In this document: in pieces, positions 42,263-49,479 of the stretch
Position numbering within the stretch: the stretch's first letter is position 1
Layout of the letters: every line of letters starts with the position of its first letter
NCBI GenBank assembly: GCA_046349435.1
Contig: JAXMCI010000005.1
Location: 124,001-188,000, forward strand
Source of the DNA: JAXMCI01 sp046349435
Lineage (GTDB): Bacteria; Pseudomonadota; Alphaproteobacteria; Dongiales; Dongiaceae
Direction: 5' to 3'
DNA: 64,000 nucleotides
Position numbers and translations under genes: made by a program
The notes under the pieces: generated by a model
Database searches by the model: none
What the model was told of the DNA's origin: nothing
The model's input: the letters and a program-made list of their open reading frames with translations, nothing else

Positions 42263-43500
42263 GCGGCGGCGAGCCGCTGCCCGACGGCATCGTGGCGGAC
42301 GACGCCGCGGCGCTCGAGGCGGCGGTGCGCCGGGCGCTGGCGGCGGCCGACCTCGTGGTGCTGTCGGGCGGCACCTCGAAGGGGGCCGGCGACCTGTCGC
42401 ACCGGGTGATCGCCCGGCTCGGGCCGCCCGGGGTCCTGGTGCACGGCGTCGCGCTGAAGCCGGGCAAGCCGCTCTGCCTCGCCGTCGTCGAGGGCCGGCC
42501 GCTGGTCGTGCTGCCGGGTTTTCCGACCTCCGCGATCTTCACCTTCCACGAGTTCGTCGCCCCGGTGATCCGCGCCTATGCCGGGCGGCGTCCCGATCCC
42601 GCCGCCGAGATCGCGGCGGTGCTGCCGGCGGCGCTGGCCTCCGAGCGCGGCCGGGCCGAGTACGTGATGTGCTCGCTGGTCGAGGGCCCGCAGGGCTGGG
42701 CCGCCTATCCCACCGCCAAGGGCTCCGGCGCGGTCACCGCTTTCGGCCAGGCCGACGGCTTCTTCCGCGTGCCGCAGCATGCCGACGGGCTGCCGGCCGG
42801 CAGCCGCGTCGCGGTGCGCCGCATCGGCGAGGCGGCTGCGCCGGCCGATCTCATCGTCGTCGGCAGCCATTGCGTCGGGCTCGACCGGCTGCTCGGCCGC
42901 GTCGAGGCGGCCGGCTACACCGCCAAGGCGCTCGCCGTCGGCAGCCAGGGCGGGCTGGCGGCGGCGCGGCGCGGCGAGTGCGACCTCGCCGGCATCCACC
43001 TGCTCGACCCGGCCACCGGCCGCTACAACGAGCCGTTCCTGACGGAGGGCCTGACGCTGGTGCCGGGCTATCGCCGGCTGCAGGGCGTGCTGTTCCGGCC
43101 GGACGATCCGCGCTTCGCCGGCTGCGCCGACGCCACCGCGGCGATCGCGGCGGCGCTGGCCGATCCCGGCTGCCTGATGGTCAACCGCAATGCCGGCAGC
43201 GGCACCCGCATCCTGGTCGACGGCCTGCTCGGCGGCGCCCGGCCGCCGGGCTGGTGGGTGCAGCCGAAGTCGCACAACGCGGTGGCGGCGGCGGTGGCGC
43301 AGGGCCGCGCCGACTGGGGCGTGGCAATCGACACGGTGGCGCGGCTCTACGGGCTCGGCTTCCTGCCGCTGACCGAGGAGCACTACGACTTCGTGCTGCC
43401 GGCAGCCCGGCGCGACCGGCCGGCGGTGCGCCGGTTCCTCGCCATCCTGGAGGACCCGGCGGCGCGCGAGGAGCTGCGGTCGCTGGGCTTCAGGCTGTGA
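41914..43500 (+). CDS. moeA: Molybdopterin molybdotransferase MoeA fused to periplasmic-binding-type domain
   Basis: The uninterrupted part, from about 42262, encodes the MoeA catalytic core (AADLVVLSGGTSKGAGDL, GVALKPGKPLCLAVV, LPGFPTSAIFTFHEF) and MoeA domain IV. From about residue 305 of this frame follows a PBP/LysR-substrate-type domain (LIVVGSHCVGLDRLLGRVEAAGYTAKALAVGSQGGL, CLMVNRNAGSGTRILVDGLLGG, VAAAVAQGRADWGVAIDTVA). MoeA inserts molybdate into adenylylated molybdopterin; the fused domain resembles anion-binding proteins and may present or sense molybdate. The GTG at 41914 is only where the frame opens; the real gene starts near 41559. Confidence 0.8.
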   Translation: MIATGEPRGADAVLMVEHSEPPPTTRSRCCARGARPDDRRGRQRHGARRDGAARRPPARPRARSAWRRRRRGRAAGAAAAARRRALDRRRDRRARHRAAGEGQVHDSNAARCRDPRGGGEPLPDGIVADDAAALEAAVRRALAAADLVVLSGGTSKGAGDLSHRVIARLGPPGVLVHGVALKPGKPLCLAVVEGRPLVVLPGFPTSAIFTFHEFVAPVIRAYAGRRPDPAAEIAAVLPAALASERGRAEYVMCSLVEGPQGWAAYPTAKGSGAVTAFGQADGFFRVPQHADGLPAGSRVAVRRIGEAAAPADLIVVGSHCVGLDRLLGRVEAAGYTAKALAVGSQGGLAAARRGECDLAGIHLLDPATGRYNEPFLTEGLTLVPGYRRLQGVLFRPDDPRFAGCADATAAIAAALADPGCLMVNRNAGSGTRILVDGLLGGARPPGWWVQPKSHNAVAAAVAQGRADWGVAIDTVARLYGLGFLPLTEEHYDFVLPAARRDRPAVRRFLAILEDPAAREELRSLGFRL

Positions 43501-44293
43501 CCCGGCCGCGCGCCGCCCAGGCGACCGCCGCCATCGAGCGCGGGCCGTCGGGCCGGCCGGCGAGATAGGCGGCGCGCACCCGCTCGGCGATGCGGCCGAG
43601 CAGATCCGGGTCGACCGAGCGGACATAATCGCCGACGGGGCCCTGGCCGCCGGTGATGGGCGCCCAGAAATCGGCGAAGTCGGCATAGGTCATGCGGATC
43701 ATCAGGCTGGCCTCCGCGACCTCGGCCAGGCCCGCCGCGCGGAAGGCGCCGGCCAGCGCGCCGGGCGTGGTCAGCGGCAGCGAGAGCTGGCGGGCCCGGG
43801 CGCGGTCCGCCGCCGGGTCGAGCGCCGCCGCGGTGTCCCAGAACAGCCGCTGATAGACCAGCCCGCCGGCGAGGTCCCAGACGGTCGCGGCGACGGTGCC
43901 GCCGGGCCGGGTGACGCGAACCAGTTCGGCGACCGCCGCGGCCGGGTCGGCGACGAAGTTGAGCGCCAGCAGCGACAGCGACCGGTCGAAGGCGGCGGCG
44001 GGGAAGGGCAGGCGCTGGGCGTCGCCGACGCAGAAGCCGAGGCGCGGGTCGGCGAGCCGTGCGGCGGCGAAGGCGACATCGGGCGCGGCGATGTCGAGGC
44101 CGACGATGGCCGCCGGCTCGGCCCGGGCGGCGAGCGCGGCCGAGAGGCTGCCGGTGCCGCAGCCGAGGTCGAGCAGCCGTTCGCCCGGCGCCGGCCCGGC
44201 GAACCGCAGCAGCTCGTCGGCGAGGTGCCGGCTCCAGCGGCCCATCAGCCGCTCATAGGCCCGGGCGTCGGTGGCGCTGTAGATCGAAGGCAT
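43490..44293 (-). CDS. SAM-dependent class I methyltransferase
   Basis: 267 residues. It opens with YSATDARAYERLMGRWSRHLADELL, binds SAM through LLDLGCGTGSLSAAL (motif I), and has VGDAQRLPFPAAAFD and LVRVTRPGGTVAATVWD. This is the UbiE/type-11 methyltransferase layout. Its 3' end overlaps the moeA 3' end by 11 bases on the opposite strand. It diverges from the one-domain ModE gene across an 88-base gap with a strong inverted repeat. Substrate unknown. Confidence 0.9.
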   Translation of the reverse strand: MPSIYSATDARAYERLMGRWSRHLADELLRFAGPAPGERLLDLGCGTGSLSAALAARAEPAAIVGLDIAAPDVAFAAARLADPRLGFCVGDAQRLPFPAAAFDRSLSLLALNFVADPAAAVAELVRVTRPGGTVAATVWDLAGGLVYQRLFWDTAAALDPAADRARARQLSLPLTTPGALAGAFRAAGLAEVAEASLMIRMTYADFADFWAPITGGQGPVGDYVRSVDPDLLGRIAERVRAAYLAGRPDGPRSMAAVAWAARGRVTA

Positions 44294-44324
44294 GGTCGGC
44301 CCCGCTGAGATGGCGCACCATCAT

Positions 44325-44352
44325 GGACGATCCCGGCAGCCGAGGATCGTCC
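44325..44352. promoter_or_regulatory. Inverted repeat operator between methyltransferase and modE-like gene
   Basis: GGACGATCC (44325-44333) and GGATCGTCC (44344-44352) form a perfect 9-bp inverted repeat with a 10-base spacer. Further partial symmetry (CATGG outside both arms) extends it. It lies 30 bases before the ModE-like ATG and 32 bases before the divergent methyltransferase start, a natural place for autoregulation of both genes. Confidence 0.55.
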
Positions 44353-44381
44353 GCCATGTCCCGCCATGATAGTTTCGGCGC

Positions 44382-44726
44382 ATGGCGAAGCTCAGGATCC
44401 GCGTCGATCTCGATCCGCAAGGGGCGGTCGGCCCCGGCAAGATCGCGCTGCTCGAGCAGATCGACGCGCTCGGCTCGATCTCGGCGGCGGGGCGGGCCAT
44501 GAAGATGTCCTATCGTCGCGCCTGGGAGCTGATCGACAGCATCAACCAGTGCTTCCGCGAGACGGTGGTCAGCACCCAGCATGGCGGCGCCAGCGGCGGC
44601 GGTGCCACCCTTACCCCGTTCGGCCGCGAGCTGGTGACCCGGTATCGCGCCATCGAGCGCCAGGCCGAGCGCGCCGCCGCCGTCCATCTCGAGGCCCTGC
44701 AGGCGGCCAGCGCGAAGCGCGAGTGA
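44382..44726 (+). CDS. One-domain ModE-like molybdate regulator
   Basis: 114 residues matching only the winged helix-turn-helix N-terminal domain of ModE: LRIRVDLDPQGAVGPGKIALLEQIDALGSISAAGRAMKMSYRRAWELIDSIN, then GGGATLTPFGRELVTRYRAIE. The C-terminal molybdate-binding (TOBE) domains of E. coli ModE are absent. It lies directly upstream of modABC on the same strand and is likely to control it, perhaps sensing molybdate through a partner. Confidence 0.88.
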   Translation: MAKLRIRVDLDPQGAVGPGKIALLEQIDALGSISAAGRAMKMSYRRAWELIDSINQCFRETVVSTQHGGASGGGATLTPFGRELVTRYRAIERQAERAAAVHLEALQAASAKRE

Positions 44727-44750
44727 GCGGCGCCGCCCTGCCGGCCCCAT

Positions 44751-44796
44751 CCTTCGGCAAGCTCAGGATGAGGCCTTCGACAGGCTCAGGATGAGG
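44751..44796. repeat. Tandem CCTTCG-type 23-bp repeat
   Basis: Two head-to-tail copies (44751-44773 and 44774-44796) differ at two positions and share GCTCAGGATGAGG. The same core forms the inverted pair at 19931-20012, so this is a dispersed family. It lies 25 bases after the ModE-like stop. Confidence 0.85.
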
Positions 44797-44939
44797 CCGG
44801 ACAGATCGCGCCACCTCGAACCTCGTTTGAGGAGCACGCGGGGCACCACGATCGCTGAGAGTAGACGCGCAGCGGCACCACGGCGCCCCCTCCGCTCTGC
44901 GCCTCGGAAGCCAATTTCGCGGTGTCCTGGAGCGCGATT

Positions 44940-44966
44940 TTCGCTATATCTATCCGAATATTGCGT
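44940..44966. promoter_or_regulatory. Candidate ModE box 1
   Basis: TCGCTATAT and AATATTGCG form an imperfect inverted repeat, similar in its CGCTATAT half to the ModE operator consensus known from E. coli. It lies 190 bases before modA. Assignment rests on half-site resemblance only. Confidence 0.35.
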
Positions 44967-45109
44967 TCGGGGTGGTGGTGCGACAACTTGCAGGGCCAGG
45001 GTTTGAAGCTTGCCGCCCCGGCGGAACATCGCCGCCGCGGCGCAGGATCTCCGCACCTGCCGTCTCGGCGGTGATCAAGTCGACCGACGTGATGATCTTC
45101 CGCGACTGA

Positions 45110-45130
45110 CGAAATATCCGACGATATCGC
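45110..45130. promoter_or_regulatory. Candidate ModE box 2 near modA start
   Basis: CGAAATATCCGACGATATCGC, 25 bases before the modA ATG, shares the CG-N-ATAT/ATAT-N-CG pattern and the ATCCGA centre of the site at 44940. Binding here could block translation-proximal transcription. Weak evidence. Confidence 0.3.
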
Positions 45131-45155
45131 CCGACAGGGGGAAAGGGACCGTCAC

Positions 45156-45953
45156 ATGCCTGCCCATCGCACGTTCGCCGGGGCGCTACGCCGCGGCGCC
45201 GCCGCCCTGCTGGTCGGCCTGCTGCTCGCCGGGGCCGCCGTCCCGGCCCGCGCCGCCGACCTGCTGGTCTTCGCCGCCGCCAGCCTGAAGAACGCGCTCG
45301 ACGACGCGAACGCCGCCTATGCCGCCCAGGGCGGCGGCAAGGTGACCGCCTCCTACGCCGCCAGCGGCGCGCTCGCCAAGCAGCTGGAGAACGCCGCCCC
45401 GGCCGACATCTTCATCTCGGCCGACACCAAGTGGATGGACTATGTCGAGAAGAAGGGGCTGGTCCGCGCCGGCACCCGCGGCAACCTGCTCGGCAACAAG
45501 CTGGTGCTGGTCGCGCCGGCCGGCAGCAGCGCCCAGGTCGAGCTCAAGCCGGGGGTCGACCTCGCGGCGCTGCTCGGCAAGGACGGGCGGCTGGCGATCG
45601 GCGACCCCAAGTCGGTCCCGGCCGGCAGCTACGCCGAGACCGCGCTGCAGAAGCTCGGCGCCTGGGCCGGGGTCGAGAAGCGGCTGGCCAAGGCCGAGAG
45701 CGTGCGCGCCGCGCTCGCCTTCGTCAGCCGCGGCGAGGCGCCCCTCGGCATCGTCTACGAGACCGACACGCGGGCCGACAAGGGCGTCCGGATCGTCGCC
45801 ATCTTTCCCGAGGACAGCCACCCGCCGATCATCTATCCCATAGCCCTGCTGGCCGGCAGCACCAACCCCGAGGCGGCGAAGTACCTCGCCTGGCTGCGCT
45901 CGCCGGCGGCGGCGCCCTTCTTCGAGAAGCAGGGCTTCACCATCCTGAAGTAG
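45156..45953 (+). CDS. modA: Molybdate ABC transporter binding protein ModA
   Basis: 265 residues with a Sec signal peptide ending in ARA-AD. It has the ModA sequence LLVFAAASLKNALDDANAAYAAQGGGKVTASYAASGALAKQLENAAPADIFISAD, with oxyanion-binding Ser residues in AAASL and AASGAL. The C-terminal domain has AIGDPKSVPAGSYAETALQKLG. It captures molybdate or tungstate in the periplasm. It is separated from modB by 121 bases containing a strong hairpin. Confidence 0.95.
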   Translation: MPAHRTFAGALRRGAAALLVGLLLAGAAVPARAADLLVFAAASLKNALDDANAAYAAQGGGKVTASYAASGALAKQLENAAPADIFISADTKWMDYVEKKGLVRAGTRGNLLGNKLVLVAPAGSSAQVELKPGVDLAALLGKDGRLAIGDPKSVPAGSYAETALQKLGAWAGVEKRLAKAESVRAALAFVSRGEAPLGIVYETDTRADKGVRIVAIFPEDSHPPIIYPIALLAGSTNPEAAKYLAWLRSPAAAPFFEKQGFTILK

Positions 45954-46026
45954 CCGCGGGGGGGGCCGCCGGCGCCCCGGGGCGAGGAGGACAGGTCGAG
46001 CGCATGGGAAGCGAGGCGCGGCATAT

Positions 46027-46053
46027 CCCCTCTCCCGCGCTGCGGGAGAGGGG
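46027..46053. repeat. Perfect 12-bp hairpin between modA and modB
   Basis: CCCCTCTCCCGC and GCGGGAGAGGGG pair perfectly around a 3-base loop. There is no T-run, so it is more likely an intergenic REP-like element or an mRNA-stabilising hairpin that sets a higher modA dose than a full terminator. Confidence 0.75.
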
Positions 46054-46074
46054 GCGCTGCGGCGGGAACGACGC

Positions 46075-46770
46075 ATGTGGCCGCTGACGCCGGGGGAGAG
46101 CGAGGCGCTGTGGCTCAGCGTCAAGGTGTCGCTCTGGGGCGTCGGCCTCAGCCTGCCGGTCGGGATCCTGCTGGCGCTGCTGCTCGCCCGGATCGAGTTC
46201 TGGGGCAAGAGCCTGGTCAACGGCGTCGTCTACCTGCCGCTGGTGCTGCCGCCGGTGGTGACCGGCTACTTCCTGCTGCTGCTGCTCGGGCGGCGGGGGG
46301 TGATCGGCGCCTGGCTCTATGACGCGCTCGGCGTGACGCTGGCCTTCCGCTGGACCGGCGCCGCGGTGGCGAGCGCGGTGATGGGCTTCCCGCTGCTGGT
46401 GCGGGCGGTGCGGCTGTCCTTCGAGAGCGCCGACCGGCGGCTCGAGGCGGCGGCCGCGACGCTCGGCGCCGCGCCCGGCTGGGTGTTCCTCACCGTCACC
46501 CTGCCGCTCGCGGTGCCCGGCATCCTGGCCGGGTTCTTCCTCTCCTTCGGGCGCAGCCTCGGCGAGTTCGGCGCCACCATCACCTTCGTCTCGAACATCC
46601 CGGGCGAGACGCAGACCCTGCCGCTGGCGATCTACACCTACACCCAGGTGCCGGGCGGCGATGCCGCGGCGCTGCGGCTGGCGGTGATCTCGGTGGCGCT
46701 GTCGCTGGTCGCCCTGGTCGCCTCCGAGCTGCTCGCCCGCCAGGCGACGCGGCGGATCACCGGCATCTGA
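46075..46770 (+). CDS. modB: Molybdate ABC transporter permease ModB
   Basis: 231 residues, five to six membrane segments and the ModB loop (RLEAAAATLGAAPGWVFLTVTLPLAVPGILAGFFLSFGRSLGEFGATI). The length and the SLGEFGATITFV signature are typical of ModB. The stop and the modC ATG are one base apart. Confidence 0.95.
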   Translation: MWPLTPGESEALWLSVKVSLWGVGLSLPVGILLALLLARIEFWGKSLVNGVVYLPLVLPPVVTGYFLLLLLGRRGVIGAWLYDALGVTLAFRWTGAAVASAVMGFPLLVRAVRLSFESADRRLEAAAATLGAAPGWVFLTVTLPLAVPGILAGFFLSFGRSLGEFGATITFVSNIPGETQTLPLAIYTYTQVPGGDAAALRLAVISVALSLVALVASELLARQATRRITGI

Positions 46771-46771
46771 G

Positions 46772-47473
46772 ATGGCGCTCGAGGTCGATGTCGAGCACCG
46801 CCAGGGCGGCTTCCACCTGGCGGTGGCGTTCGTCGCGCCGGACGGCGTCACGGCGCTGTTCGGGCCGTCCGGCTCGGGCAAGACGACGCTGGTCAACATC
46901 GTCGCCGGCCTGATCCGGCCGGAGCGCGGCCGGGTCGCGGTCGGCGGCACCGTGCTGGTCGACCGCGCCCGCCGCATCTGGCTGCCGCCGCACCGGCGGC
47001 GCATCGGCTACGTCTTCCAGGACGGCCGCCTGTTCCCGCACCTCACGGTGCGGCAGAACCTGCTCTACGGCCGGCTCTTCACGCCGCGGGCGGAGCGCGC
47101 CGCCGGCCTCGACGAGGTGGTCGAGCTGCTCGGCATCGGCGGGCTGCTGCAGCGCCGCCCGGCCTCGCTCTCCGGCGGCGAGAAGCAGCGCGTGGCGATC
47201 GGCCGGGCGCTGCTCGCCGATCCCCGGCTGCTGCTGATGGACGAGCCGCTGGCCGGGCTCGACGAGGCGCGCCGCGAGGAGATCCTGCCCTATCTCGAGC
47301 GGCTGCGCGACCGGGCCCGCCTGCCGATCGTCTATGTCAGCCATCTCGCCGCCGAGGTCGAGCGGCTGGCCTCCCTGGTGGTTCGCCTCGATGCCGGGCG
47401 CCTCGCCGGCCCGCCGGCCCCGGCGGCGCCGCTTCAGGCGGGATCGGCCGGCCGGCTCGCCTCGGGCGGCTGA
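46772..47473 (+). CDS. modC: Molybdate ABC transporter ATPase ModC lacking TOBE
   Basis: 233 residues. Walker A is GPSGSGKTT, the ModC-like stretch is IWLPPHRRRIGYVFQDGRLFPHLTVRQNLLYG, the signature LSGGEKQRVAIGRA, Walker B LLLMDEPLAGLD, and the H-loop VYVSHL. Typical ModC is about 350 residues with C-terminal molybdate-binding TOBE/MOP domains; this one stops after the nucleotide-binding domain. The last 40 bases overlap a convergent ModE-like gene, so the stop may be genuine. Confidence 0.93.
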   Translation: MALEVDVEHRQGGFHLAVAFVAPDGVTALFGPSGSGKTTLVNIVAGLIRPERGRVAVGGTVLVDRARRIWLPPHRRRIGYVFQDGRLFPHLTVRQNLLYGRLFTPRAERAAGLDEVVELLGIGGLLQRRPASLSGGEKQRVAIGRALLADPRLLLMDEPLAGLDEARREEILPYLERLRDRARLPIVYVSHLAAEVERLASLVVRLDAGRLAGPPAPAAPLQAGSAGRLASGG

Positions 47474-47808
47474 GGCGCCAGCGCCGCGTCGAGCGCGGCG
47501 AGGTGCGGCCGCAGCGCGGCATGCGCCACGGTCTCCATGTCGCGATAGTGCTGCACCAGCCGGGCGCCGAACTCGGTGAGCGCCGCGCCGCCGCCGGCCC
47601 GCCCGCCGAGCCGGGTGGCGACCACCGGCTCGCGGAAGGCGCCGTTCAGCGCGTCGATCAGCAGCCAGGCGCGGCGATAGGACATGCCCATGGCGCGCCC
47701 GGCCGCGGCGATCGAGCCGGTGTCGCGCACCAGCTCGAGCAGCCGCACCTTGCCGTGGCCGACCGCCACGGCCGGTCCGAGATCGATGCGCAGGGTGAGC
47801 CTCGCCAT
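47434..47808 (-). CDS. Second one-domain ModE-like regulator
   Basis: 124 residues, a paralogue of the protein at 44382: LTLRIDLGPAVAVGHGKVRLLELVRDTGSIAAAGRAMGMSYRRAWLLIDALN, GGGAALTEFGARLVQHYRDME. Again only the DNA-binding domain is present. Its 3' end overlaps the modC 3' end by 40 bases on the opposite strand, so modABC is bracketed by two such regulators. Confidence 0.88.
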   Translation of the reverse strand: MARLTLRIDLGPAVAVGHGKVRLLELVRDTGSIAAAGRAMGMSYRRAWLLIDALNGAFREPVVATRLGGRAGGGAALTEFGARLVQHYRDMETVAHAALRPHLAALDAALAPQPPEASRPADPA

Positions 47809-47848
47809 GCCGCGATCCTAGCCCGCTTCGGGCAGGCGGGGCAGGGGC

Positions 47849-48854
47849 TCAGCTGCCGGGGTCGGCCCGGGCCGCCCCCAGCGGGCAGCCGGCGGCGACG
47901 GTCGGGTCCGGCGCGGACGCGCCGGCCTCCGCCGTCCGGGGCTCCGGCCCGCCCAGGCGATCGCGCTCGCGCGCCGCCTCGTTTCGGTCCGCCCCCGGCG
48001 GATAGCGCGCGGCGGCCACCGCGAACCAGTGCCGCGCCGCGGCCGCATCGCGGGCCACGCCCGCGCCATCGCGATAGACGATCCCGAGATTGTAGGCGCC
48101 GCCGGCGCTGCCGGCCGCGGCGGCGCGGCCGTACCAGGCGGCGGCCTGGCGCTGGTCCCGGGCGACGCCGCGGCCGAGCGCGTAGTCGATGCCGAGCGCG
48201 TTGGCCGCCTCGGCGCTGCCGGCGTCCGCGGCGCGGCAGGCCGGCGAGCGAGCGCGGCAGGTCGAGCGGCACCTTGCGGCCCTCGCCATAGAGCGCGCCG
48301 AGATTGTAGGCGGCGCCGACCTGGCCGGCCGCCGCCGCCTGGCGCAGCAGCCGGAGCCCGGTCTGGCTGTCCTGCGGCAGGCCCTGCCCGTCGACATACA
48401 TCATGCCGAGGTTGAACTCGGCGTCGGGATGGCCCTGGTCGGCGGCAAAGCGGTACCACTTGACCGCCGCCTCGTGGTCCTGCGGCACGCCCTGGCCCTG
48501 GTCGTACATGATGCCGAGATCGTAGGCCGCGCCGGCATCGCCCTGCGCCGCCGCCTTGCGGTACCAGCGGAGCGCCTCGCCATAGTCGCGCGGCAGGCCG
48601 CGCCCGGTATGGTACATCACCGCGAGGTTGGTCTGCGCGCGCGGGTCGCCCGCCTCGGCGAGCTGGCGGCAGGCGGCGACGGCCCGATCCGGGTCGCTCG
48701 CCAGCAGCTGCTCGGCCTCCGCGCAGTCCTGCTCGGCGTCGCCCGGGGCGGCGGCCCGCGCCGGGGCAGACGGAAACAGGACGGCCGAAGGCAGGAGGGC
48801 CGGAAATAGGAAAACTGTCGTAAGGAGCAGCGCGCCGAACCCTCGCCCGCTCAT
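47849..48854 (-). pseudogene. Sel1-repeat secreted protein with one frameshift
   Basis: From 48854 a signal peptide is followed by Sel1 repeats (AQTNLAVMYHTGRGLPRDYGEALRWYRKAAAQGDAGAAYDLG, and similar). The frame breaks at about 48235-48245. The repeats continue in another frame (RAADAGSAEAANALGIDYALGRGVARDQRQAAAWYGRAAAAGSAGGAYNLG) to a stop at 47849. Corrected, it would be a secreted protein of about 335 residues with roughly six Sel1 repeats. Such solenoids bind partner proteins. Sequencing error or a recent mutation cannot be separated. Confidence 0.8.
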
Positions 48855-49081
48855 TTCCGTCACCCCATTTGCGCCGCCCGCGGCACCGAAGATGCAATGC
48901 GTCCCGGTGCCTGCGGGTTCCCGGCCCGGGGCTCGCACCCGCGGTCGCCGGTCCGGCGAGCCGGCTCCGGGACGGGCCGGCGCGGCACCATTGTCGCAGG
49001 CCGGCTGTTGTCCTCTCGTGCTGCAACGCCCGGCAGGCTAGGCTGCAGCCGAGCTTGTCGCCATTCCGCGCGAGGGTTTGC

Positions 49082-49465
49082 ATGATGCCGCATTCGGAAC
49101 CCGCCCCGGTGACCTGGAGCCTGATCCCGGTGCGCGTGACGCTCGACGACCGGAGGCTCGACCTCGAGATCACCCGGGCCTCGGCCGAGCGCGACCACGA
49201 ATGGCTGCGGCAGGGCATCCGCCTCGCCCATGGCGACCGGATGAGCGACGAGCGCGTCCACGAGGTCGTGCTCACCGAGCTGCTGCAATGCGTGCTGGGC
49301 GATCCGGAACCGGCCGCGGCCGAGCAGGCGAGCGAGCGGATCGGCTACCTGCTGTGGCTGGCGCTCGACGAGGACAGCTGGGCGGAGGCCACCGAGATCA
49401 ACCTGGCGATCGGCCGCCCGGGCGAGGGGGGTGCCGATCTGGAGATCGCGCTCAGCGTCAGCTGA
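49082..49465 (+). CDS. Hypothetical protein (127 aa)
   Basis: 127 residues, acidic, with no signal peptide. Visible parts are SLIPVRVTLDDRRLDLEITRASAERDHEWLRQGIRLAHGDRMSDERVHEVVLTELLQC and AIGRPGEGGADLEIALSVS. The ATG at 49082 was chosen because earlier in-frame sequence is Arg/Cys-rich and unlike coding sequence. Family not recognised. It ends 14 bases before the S46 peptidase frame. Confidence 0.65.
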   Translation: MMPHSEPAPVTWSLIPVRVTLDDRRLDLEITRASAERDHEWLRQGIRLAHGDRMSDERVHEVVLTELLQCVLGDPEPAAAEQASERIGYLLWLALDEDSWAEATEINLAIGRPGEGGADLEIALSVS

Positions 49466-49479
49466 CGCCCCGTCAGCTG

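Larger units (their letters stand above)
44727..45155. other. modE-like to modA intergenic region (429 bases)
   Basis: It contains the 23-bp tandem repeat at 44751-44796 and, from about 44915, a markedly A+T-richer stretch with ModE-box-like sequences near 44941 and 45110, ending in the modA leader. I see no supported gene; frames here are short and show no domain. Confidence 0.6.
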
